Shown: piece by piece, positions 34,728-43,408 of the stretch
Numbering within the stretch: the stretch's first letter is position 1
Layout of the letters: each line of letters starts with the position of its first letter
Assembly (NCBI GenBank): GCA_021018995.1
Contig: CM037598.1
Coordinates: 43,702,685-43,766,684 of the forward strand
Direction of reading: 5' to 3'
DNA: 64,000 nt
From: Chloranthus sessilifolius
Lineage: Eukaryota > Streptophyta > Magnoliopsida > Chloranthales > Chloranthaceae
Program-made: the position numbers and the translations under genes
The notes under the pieces: model-generated
What the model saw: the letters and a program-made list of their open reading frames with translations, nothing else
What the model was told of the DNA's origin: nothing
The model's database searches: none

Positions 34728-36109
34728 TAGCTTGTAGAGCTTCTCCTTGAAGTATTGGCCCTTTGTGTTTGTATGTGTTTTTCCTTTCACTAATTTTTTA
34801 TCCATTTTGGCTTACTTACCCCTACAATTCCATATCGTTTTATACTTACCCCTACTTTTCGGTCATTTTTATACTCACCCCTATGATTCAGTCATTTACC
34901 GCCTTAGCTGTTTGGTGGGCCGGGCTTACTTGAGCATTTACATTTCCATCATTTACCCTCCTTAGGTGATTGGCAGGCTTACTTGTGTATTCTACTTCCT
35001 TAGCCGTTTAGCGGTCCTACGTGAGCATTTACATTTATTGTCATCATATACTATTAGTGGACGCCGACCAGTAGAGGCTGCACGAGATTGTCACAACCCA
35101 TTTTTGAACATTAAGCAAAATCCCTTAAAACTGAATTTAAAATTGAACCCACAAGGGGCTTAATTCATTTTTTACGTTGGGTAGATTTTACAAAAGGGTG
35201 GGAATTTAGGCAGTGATACAAATGTCCCGATTCTTAGTATGGCGGCAGCCCCTAGTGGTGATGATCCTGAAAAGTACCACCCCATCCAGTATTTGAGAAG
35301 GTGCTTGCGCCAGAGGTATATTGGGTGGGTGGTCGAGGTTAAGAAAAGGCTTTAAAAACCTTGGGGTGTGCATTAGTTGTCTCAAAACGGCTTTGTAACC
35401 CTAGGTACGGTGAGGAGGGACCCGAAATAACAAGAAAAAACAATCCCTGGACGCACTGCTTCCCGAAAAGAAAAAAAAATAGACCAATTTCAGGCCTGCT
35501 GCTACTGTCAAAAAATATATATATACACCAAATCTCCAGGATTTTTAGCCTAGCGTATATAATACATATACTAGATTATTCTGGGACTGAGAGACCCAAA
35601 TCTGAGGCCCTTTTCACCCTTCCCGAGCCCCTGGCTTAGCGATTTTCATACTCTTGATTGTTCCCCCACCTTTCAACACCCAAAACGCCCTCGACGGTCA
35701 AAAGAAGTCACCCCTCTTATTGACTCCTTCGAGGGATCAGGTCACCGCATAGATTTTTGTGTCTTCACATAGATCAAAGGATTCCCATTGATTCTTCCCA
35801 AGTACATTGGAGTCCCACTGTGGGAAGCATCGCAGGCGTGAACACCGCTTGAAAAGGGAGTTCCCCAGGGCCCCAGATAAGGCACCACCTTAATCAAGGG
35901 AGAGATTTTTGTTTTGTCATTCAAAAAATAAATAAAACTAAAAAAAATCAATCAAGAAAAAAAAAATTTCAAAACCCAAAAAAGGGATCTTCTGGTGTCG
36001 AAACAACGACATCACCATACCCTCCATCATCCCGTAAGGGAAGGAGAAGACGGTGTTGGTGCGTGCTTTTTCTGGGTTCCTCTCAGTCCCCGTTGAGTTA
36101 GTGGCCCAA
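34728..36109 (+). other. Degenerate internal remnant of element D and adjoining TE-like DNA
   Basis: No gag-pol domain is recognisable. A short open run starts at 35239 (MAAAPSGDDPEKYHPIQYL...) and stops after about 38 codons; I cannot assign it. From about 35500, LTR-like text returns (TAGCGTATATAATACATATACTAG, GGGACTGAGAGACCC). This suggests a second, partial copy of D-type LTR sequence. The rest is AT-rich or looks like leader sequence of the neighbouring minus-strand element. Confidence 0.4.
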
Positions 36110-36399
36110 TTTTGTCCATGTGGACTCTAGCGATGCGGTGTTTGGAATGTTAGAAATAAAATAAAAGGGGCGAATTTCTAGGAAGGTTCCTAGTTTATTG
36201 CAATCACCAGCTGCAGATATTTAATGACACTGCAACACGCCAGTGATCACTCTTTAGAGTGGGTGTGGGTTATTTCTTTACTGAATCATCCGCCTGCGAA
36301 CGTTAGCAGCTATGGCTCTTTTTTATAATTTAGATAGTTTAGTTTTCCTTTTATTTCCCTGTTATTAATGTAATTCTAATTGGTTTAGATTTCCTAATT

Positions 36400-37110
36400 C
36401 TATTGTAAGTTTAGTTATGTGAATTTATTATAGTGATCTAGTCTAATGTTCTAATCCTATTGAAAGTTTATTTAATTTAGTCTCCTAATCTTACTAAGAG
36501 TCTAATTAATTTTAATATTTTATTCTTGTTAAAAGTCTAATTAATTTAATTTCCTAATGCTACAGGAAGTCCAATTAATATTAGTCTCCTATTTGTACTA
36601 GGAATGCAGATATATCAATTCTGATAAAACTCTAATTAAATCAAGTATGCTGATTGTACTAAAATTCTAAGTAAAGCAATTGTAATAATTCTGCTACAAT
36701 TCTAATTAAAATAGAGAACTAATTTTACTAAAACTCTAATTAAAGCAATGAATTAATTTTATTAAAATCTAATTAAAACAAATAAACTAATTTTATTAAA
36801 ATCTAATTAAAACAAATAAACTAATTTTATTAAAATCTAATTAAAACAATGAATCAACTATGCTAAAAATCTAATTAAAATAAAGGAACTAATTTTATCA
36901 AATTTTCTAATCAATTCGAGGAATTAACTTTACTAAAAAAAATCTGATTTAAAGTAATGAATTAACTATACTAAATTTTAATTGAGATAAAGGAACTACC
37001 TTTTACTAATTCTGATTAAAGCAATAAATTATACTATACTAAAATTCCAACTGAAGCAATGAGTTAATTTTACTAAAATTCTAATTAAAGCAATGAATTA
37101 ATCCTACTAA
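36400..37110. repeat. AT-rich degenerate tandem repeat, about 34 bp unit
   Basis: Units such as AAACAAATAAACTAATTTTA followed by TTAAAATCTAATT repeat with a 34-bp period; the clearest copies are at 36777-36845. Flanking copies vary in length and carry CAATGAATTAA instead. There is no coding potential. Confidence 0.8.
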
Positions 37111-38305
37111 AAATCTAAGAGAAAAAGGGGTTTTTGGCTCGCTATGCTAATGAGGATTGGCCTCATTCCCGAGTACCCTCCGTAAGCTCCCTTGGGAAAA
37201 TCGGGTGGTTGAGATTAAAGCAAGTTAAATTTTGGATTATAAAATAGTATTTTTGAATTTTTAGAGTCATTTTCAGGATTATAATGATGAATTAAACCAT
37301 GAAACTAGAATTTTAGAAAACTAAATTAATATTTGGGGTTTTAGAAATATTAAACTAAGGAATTAAAACTAGAATTTAAGAATTTAAGGACTGAATTCGG
37401 GTCTGAAATCAAAAAATCAGGCCGTATGATTAAGGACTGGTTCTAGAAACTAAGAACTAGAACCATATATTAATTATAGGACTGGAGATTAAGATTTTAG
37501 GACAAAATTAAAGTCTATGGTCGGTGAATTAGGCCGTCAGATTAAGGACTGGTTTTAAATTCGGAGAACTAGAACCATGTATTGAAATTACAGTCTAAAA
37601 CTGAAGTTGATATTAATAATTAAAACTAAGAGAAAATCCTAAATTTACAATTAAGATTTTTACCTAAGATCGGGGCAGCGGAGAGGAATCTCAAAAAATT
37701 TGAAGCTTGAATCTCGAATTCATGGCTAGGTTCCTCTATGTGTTCGTTCTCGGAGTTCTCTAGTTTCGGAATTCCAAAAAAATCCGTTCTCTCTCGTGTT
37801 CTGTGCCCTCTCTTTTAGGGCGAATTAGAAAAAAAAAATTTATAGGTTTTTCTCCAATTAAACACCTTGTTTCAGGTGTTTAACTGGATTGCACGCCGGT
37901 CTCCTGGTGCTTAATCGCTTTAAGTCGGTCACCGACTAAGTGAGCAACCGACTGACTTGCTCAGCGAGTTTCTTAGTTCTAACAAAGTTAGGATTAATTG
38001 CACGCTTGGTGTAAGGTGTGCAATCCGATTAAGCATCTCTTTCAAAGTGCTTGATCGAGGAAGCTTGGGGGTCAAGGACTGTAATATTAGGTTGGGCATA
38101 GGCTAATTGCGCGCCAGTGGTGGGGTGATCAATCCAATCATGCGTGCCATGGTGGGCGCGTGATCAAGTCTCGAGGTGGTCTGGGAAAGGAAGTCTTGTC
38201 TGAGAGAGGACTAATTGCATGTATGTGGTTTAGCGTGCGATTGAATTACATGCGTGGTTTTAGGTGTGTAATTCGGGGCTATCTGAATCCAGGTCGTGTC
38301 TGAAA

Positions 38306-38660
38306 TGTCAGACTATTATTTCAGCCTGTATTTTGACTATATACTATTATTTCAGTATATAGTCTCCCTATGTTCAGCCGTGTACTATTGTTTCAGTGCA
38401 TGGTTCCTGCGTTAGGGATAGGAGGTTTGAAATGTCAAACTATTATTTTAGTCTGCATTTTGACTATATATTATTCTTTCAGTATCTAGTGTCCCTACAT
38501 TGGGACCTGAGTCATAAAGCTATTGTTTCAGCCTGTGTTCAGTCATGTACTATTATTTCAGTGCATGGTTCCCACATTAGGGTCATGGGGCTTGAGCCAC
38601 AGAGCTATTATTTTAGCTTGTGTTCAGCAATATACTATTGGTTCAGCATATGATCACAAT
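38306..38660. repeat. Array of nine stem-loops with a constant 8-nt loop
   Basis: The loop ATTATTTC (or a one- or two-base variant) recurs at 38315, 38346, 38386, 38442, 38473, 38522, 38552, 38606 and 38636, each within one or two bases. It is flanked on both sides by complementary but different arms. The second unit is a perfect 11-bp stem (GACTATATACT at 38335-38345 with AGTATATAGTC at 38354-38364). The third and seventh form 11 pairs if G-U pairs are allowed on the plus strand. The array also has a higher-order period of roughly 125 bp. Confidence 0.75.
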
Positions 38661-38731
38661 TAGGGTTAGGGGTCAAAGGTTGACCGAACAAATTTGTATA
38701 TTTCGAGAGGGCAAAATGGGAGTGTCTACTG

Positions 38732-38750
38732 ATGCCCCTCTTTAGTGCGT
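38732..38750 (-). other. Polypurine tract of element E (minus strand)
   Basis: The minus strand reads CACTAAAGAGGGGCATCA directly before the LTR start, matching the purine-rich GGGGCATC tract that precedes Tat-type 3' LTRs. Confidence 0.5.
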
Positions 38751-38954
38751 GCTTGCGAAGTAAGAACGCGTCGAAGAAGTAGACACCCCTCATTAGAGGT
38801 GTCTTCTCGTTTATCTTGGGAAATCACAAATGTGAACTGGGGATGCTGACATGACATGCTTGACTTTCTTATTTGTCGGCACAAACTAAAATGGAGCATT
38901 CGAGGGCCCAGTGGTAGCTATCGAAAGGCATGTTCCATGCCTTGGATGCTCAGG

Positions 38955-39185
38955 GGTGATCCCGTCGCGTATCGCGACCCGCTGTCATAGAAAATCGACG
39001 GGGGAAGTTAGCATATCCTATTTCGTGGGTGCAAGGGGCATCCCGTCGCATGGCGTGACCTGCTGTGAGTGATAGTCAAATGGAAAGGAGAATCACCATA
39101 TCCTAATCTATTGGTGCAAGGGACATCCTATCGCATGCCGTGACCTGCTGTAAGAGGCAGTCAAACAGAGGGATATGACTGCTAT
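38955..39185. repeat. Three tandem repeats of 81-85 bp
   Basis: Copies start near 38955, 39036 and 39121. Each carries ATCC(C/T)(G/A)TCGC...GACC(C/T)GCTGT and, in the first two, CATATCCTA. The first copy contains the stem-loop GTCGCG-TAT-CGCGAC, which decays in copies two and three. Confidence 0.75.
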
Positions 39186-39445
39186 AAGAGGCAGTCAAAT
39201 GTCCATAAGGTCCAGGGACCAATAAAAAAATGCAATATAATGTCAAAGGCTTTGCAGACCATGTCAGACCAGGCGCATCATTGCTCACACGAATGCGCAT
39301 CGGGCGCTCCTTTTCCAATAGGCATTTATAAGTTCTTAGATTAATATACTCATTGTTCGGTTTCTTAGGAGAATGGCTGGTTTGGGCGGGTAATTGAGGT
39401 GAAATTTTTGTAAGTAAAGTCTCTTTGTTTATTATTATTTAGTTT

Positions 39446-39476
<31 letters not shown>

Positions 39477-41015
39477 ATTTATTTCATTGTTTGTTTTTGG
39501 AAGTAAAGGGTTTTGGTTTTGGAAGTAAGAGTTTTTTTTGAAAATTTAAGGATTTTAACTTAAGATCAATTCGGTAGTAAAACTTTGAAAAATGTGGCTT
39601 CCGAGACGTCGCTGAGCAGATCCACCAGTACGAGATTTGTGGACTCGACCATTTATGTGGTTGTCAAGACGACACTTGGCATGCCGGATACTCCATCTAA
39701 CCTTCTCGACGAATACTAATGATTGTCTCTTACGGAAGGACTACAGCCATTCGTGGGTCGAGAGAGATAGGTTTTGAAAACATTTGGATGTAATCATAGC
39801 TAACTATATATATCAGAAGTAACATCGAGTAATTGAAAAGTGGGTAGTAATTACCTGGGGATGATACCTAAATTATGTGTAGCTTGTGTAGTCAATGATG
39901 GGACTGATGGGTTGTCGAGGAGACACCGCGATGAGGTTGGTGGGATTTCTTCTTCTTTTTTTTTTGTCCGCTGTGGCAGGGCTTGGCGGTCATCACTGTG
40001 ATGTAGCATCTTGGGGAGGTGATGTCGCGATGGGACATGGTGGCTCTTCCTTTCTTTGGTTGCGTAAAGGATGAGTCCTGGTGGGACGTGGGGATTCTGA
40101 TAGGATATTCACACTGGAACTTGGCATTGGTCGGATGCGATGGGACATGGGAGGAGTCCTGAATCTTCATGCATTTCTGCTGTAGTGGTGTCTGGTGACC
40201 ATTACGTAGCAAGAAATTTTGGAAGAGGGCTCTTTACTTTAGCGATGGGACACGATCGAGCTTTCTCCCTTTTCATCATATGGCATGACAGGTGTTGTTT
40301 GAGCTTTTCGGGTAGTGATGTTTGGGATGGGATGTTGGCTGAGCATAGTTAGCTATGGGACGTTGGTTAAGTTTTTCTTTTATGGGGGTGTACTAGGGAT
40401 GAGCCCTGGTGTTGGGGTTGCAAGACCAAATGAGATTGTTGTGTCGTGATGGGAACTATTCGTGGCGGGAATGAATCATAGTTGCATCGCAAGGGGACAT
40501 ATTGATGAATGTCTATGGAGATTGTGTGGGGATGTTTCGTTGTTTCTGATGGGATGCTAGTAGGATATTTGCACGATAGGTGTGTCTTATTTCTTTCTTT
40601 GGCAGATCTTAGGTTGTGTGCGATCATGTTGTGGTTGCGCCATGATTGGTTTCATCATTGGCTTCTCATGAGAGGATGTATGGTGGCATGATTGATTTAT
40701 CGTGATGGGACGTGCGTGATGGGGTTACGTAATGGGGTTCTCCATCTCTAGTGGGATCATGGTGGGAGATGGGTAAGCGGATGTGTCATTCTTTCTGAAT
40801 AGTGTGTGAGGCCATGAGATAGAACAGGGGAATTTTGTTCAAGATGGGGTGGAAAGGTGTGAAGGTGTAGATTCTATTCAAAGTCTGATATTGCGCGCCT
40901 ATTTTAGGACACTCAATATGATTTCGCGCCTATTTTTCAGAGTGCGATAGCAGGTTTGAAGGGTTGTTTGAGCAAGTGTAATTATGTTAGTGATTGAGTT
41001 ATGCGTTCAAACTCT
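39186..41015. other. Non-coding stretch with scattered GATGGGACRTG motifs
   Basis: No gene can be supported. A (TTTA)n microsatellite of about eight units sits at 39442-39473. From 39898 to 40710 the phrase (G)ATGGGAC(A/G)TG recurs irregularly (for example near 40019, 40137, 40243, 40347 and 40693). This gives a GC-richer, degenerate satellite-like texture. Confidence 0.5.
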
Positions 41016-41021
41016 TGTGTG

Positions 41022-41357
41022 TGATCGGGGCATCACTAGGTCACTGTGCGAGCGACATTTTGTATTGCGCAGCGTGAGGCCTTCTTTTGATGGGGTTACG
41101 CGGCCTATATTGAGCGGGTGATCAGAGCGTCACCAGGTCACTGTGGGGGCGACCTTTCGTATTGTGCGACTTGTGTGAGCCGTTTGATAGGGTTACGAGG
41201 TTCATGTATTACACGTGATCAGAGCGTCTCACGGGCGATGGTTCAGTTGTACGCTCGAGTCGGAGCGTGTGTTTTGGATTGTGCGCAGTATACATTGTGC
41301 GTGACTGAGTTAAGCACACGTGTCCGGGCACGTGATTGAGTCCGTACTCTATATAAG
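41022..41357 (+). promoter_or_regulatory. Promoter-like region: 95-bp tandem repeats then TATA box
   Basis: The phrase GTGATC(A/G)GAGCGTCACCAGG or a close variant starts repeats at about 41022, 41117 and 41213 (the third partial). The first two contain GGTCACTGTG and a GGGTTACG block. A TATATAAG box follows at 41350-41357, then a CT-rich leader. Sequence close to GGTCACTGTGGGGGTGA also lies at 61988, upstream of the TATA box at 62203. The two promoters therefore appear related. Confidence 0.5.
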
Positions 41358-41413
41358 CGAGGGAGTCTTCATTTGTTTCTCATTCTCTAGTTTAGTCTCG
41401 AGTTTTACTTTTT

Positions 41414-41800
41414 ATGGACATTTTGTGTTCTAAAATTCGTGTTTTAGCGATATTGGATGACCGTCCGATTGGGATATCGTTTCTTCTTGTGTTCATGATT
41501 TCACGTGATCTTTGCCTTCAGGTGATGCTCGAGGATAGAGTTATTCTTGGAATGGTGGTATTGGGAATGAGGGCTCTAGTCTTCACGTCGATCCCTTTTA
41601 AGGAGCAGTTCAGCGTTGAGGAGGCGACGGCGGAGGAGATGAAGATGGCGAAAGAGAAGGTGTTACAAGTGGAGGGATGTATTACCCAACCAATCCTTCC
41701 TGAAGCCTCAGATTGGACGCTCCGCTCCTCGCTTTGTGTTGATTTCAGGTTTCCAGTTTTTGTTTTGGGTTGTAAGTTAGGTTCTAGGTTTTTGTTTTAG
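41414..41800 (+). CDS. Orphan reading frame of unknown function downstream of a TATA box
   Basis: An ATG lies 57 bases after the TATATAAG box and opens a 128-codon frame to TAG 41798-41800. A hydrophobic stretch at residues 20-60 is followed by a Glu/Lys-rich helix (VEEATAEEMKMAKEKVLQVE). I recognise no domain. A possible internal intron end (TTGCCTTCAG at 41512-41521) and an AATAAA-like AAATAAAG near 41860 are consistent with a transcribed unit. It may be the first exon or a decayed relative of the gene at 62340. It may also be chance: composition does not clearly mark coding sequence. Confidence 0.25.
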   Translation: MDILCSKIRVLAILDDRPIGISFLLVFMISRDLCLQVMLEDRVILGMVVLGMRALVFTSIPFKEQFSVEEATAEEMKMAKEKVLQVEGCITQPILPEASDWTLRSSLCVDFRFPVFVLGCKLGSRFLF

Positions 41801-43403
41801 GTTGTAAGTTCAGGAGGCATGCCTACGGTGATACATGTAAGGAATTTTTAAGTTATAAATAAAGAGGTTTTTTATTTATTTATTGTGCTTAGTTATTTGT
41901 TTCAACTTATTAATGGATTGGTCTATCTAATTTGTTTGACTTATTTAGGATTTGACTTAGCTTAGAGTTTATCCTGAGATTAGTTTTCTTTATTTAGTTT
42001 TGTTTAGAGAGTTTACTTGGTTCTGTTTGGTTTGTTGGGGGCATTTCTTTTTTATTTTTTGTGGTCCAATCAAGTCAGGGTCTTACCTTAGAGAATCATT
42101 TTTTTGTTTAAAGTTTAAGGTATTTTGTTTTAGTCTTTTGTTTGATTCGAGATGACACTTGTTAGAAGTGTATGGATTTTCAATGGGTTCTAGATGGTTG
42201 TTGGGTGTTTTACTCCTATTGGTTTATCTAAGCTTGTCACGGATTGTGGTTTTTCAAAGGGGGGTATGTGTTTGGTTTGGATTTAATTAGATTAGAAGGG
42301 TTTAAAGGTGTGACACTTGTCATTATGTGGTTTAGGAAGGTATAACTTATAAGTGTGAGCCCAAAGGCTTTGGTTCTTGCTGTTTTGAATTTTATTTCAA
42401 GTTTATGATTTTAAAAGTTTTGGAGTATTTTTTTTGTGATTTTAGGGCATTCTTTGTTGATGTCTTTTCTCCCTTTTTGTTTTGTATCTCGAGTATTGAA
42501 CCCGAAGAGTTGTGATTATTATTATTTGGAATGGACGGGGATTGGGAACGCAAGGTAGCAGTTGAATTGCTACCATGACAAGGGAAGAGGTGGAGGAGAA
42601 AAAGGTGGTAGAAAGGAAACCCAAGGATAAGGCGGGGTTAGAGTTCTCGTGACCGATGCTTATTTTTCCTCAGTAGGCTCTCCGAATTCGGGCATTACCT
42701 GTTGGTTTTAAGTTTCTTGTTTTAATTGGTATATTCAGAGGGTATGTCCTCGGTGTGTTTTGTAATCATTTATTCATTTATGAAATGATTATGATTTTAT
42801 TTCATTCATGGTAATTTCTATTTAGTAAAATTTGGTTTGGTTTATTTGGTAGCTTATTTGACTTTTTATGGGTGTGATGTTTTTCTTCTTATTTAATATT
42901 TCTTCAAGTTTGGTTCGATTGGGTTTATTTTATTTTGAATCTGGGGTATGTTGGGAGCATTTTTAGGTTAGGTTAGTTTAGTCTAAGATCGAGTGCGTAA
43001 GTGATGGGGGCATTTTTTTCATCATTCTTTTTAGTTTAGTTCAGTCTTAGTTGAAGTATATAAACGATGTTGGGGGGCATTATTATTATTATTATTTTTT
43101 AGTTTAGTTTGGGGTGTATATATTTTTTGTCAGGAGTGTTTTCAGATTAGTCTTAACCAGGGCAGAGTTTAGGTCGGGAATTAGCATCGGACATCTCTGA
43201 ATTTGGTCCTGTGAACTTGTTGTTATGGGGTATATATTTTTTTGTATTTCTAAGGAATTGTGTGCTTCACTCTGGACGCATAAACAAATTGTGTGCTGGA
43301 ATGGGAGTGCGCATTTCAGAGGGTCGAAAGGTTATTAAGCACCAATGTCCGATCATTTAATCGAATTAAATGCACGGCATGGGGCGCAGGATTAGGGCTG
43401 TGG
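41801..43403. other. T/G-rich intergenic DNA with no recognised gene
   Basis: Strand-biased T/G-rich text with short ATT runs near 43080. A second 3'-end-like stretch occurs near 42740-42800 (CCTCGGTGTG, then ATTTATTCATTTATG). I see no coding domain. Its right end is the left flank of element C, with 5-mer CCGAT at 43404-43408. Confidence 0.4.
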
Positions 43404-43408
43404 CCGAT

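Larger units (their letters stand above)
36110..38731 (-). repeat. Probable minus-strand LTR of a Tat-like element (element E)
   Basis: On the minus strand the right end reads AAAGAGGGGCATCA then GTAGACACTCCC, which is a polypurine tract followed by a TGTAGACAC-type LTR start. A minus-strand CCTATAAATTT box is at 37837-37847, with a CT-rich leader beyond it. The left boundary is placed near 36110, where the minus strand reads GTCCACA followed by a degraded primer-site-like stretch. This boundary is weak. The LTR would be about 2.6 kb. It contains an AT-rich tandem array (36400-37110) and a hairpin array (38306-38660). Confidence 0.45.

Noticed and set aside
35742-35951. 69-codon minus-strand frame near the Tat-like remnants
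   Set aside because: Too short, flanked by A-runs and without a recognisable motif. It may be leader sequence of element E, but a gene cannot be supported.
39892-40212. Minus-strand His/Ser/Pro-rich frame of 106 codons
   Set aside because: It is generated by the repeated GATGGGAC words read on the other strand. No domain or homologue is recognised.
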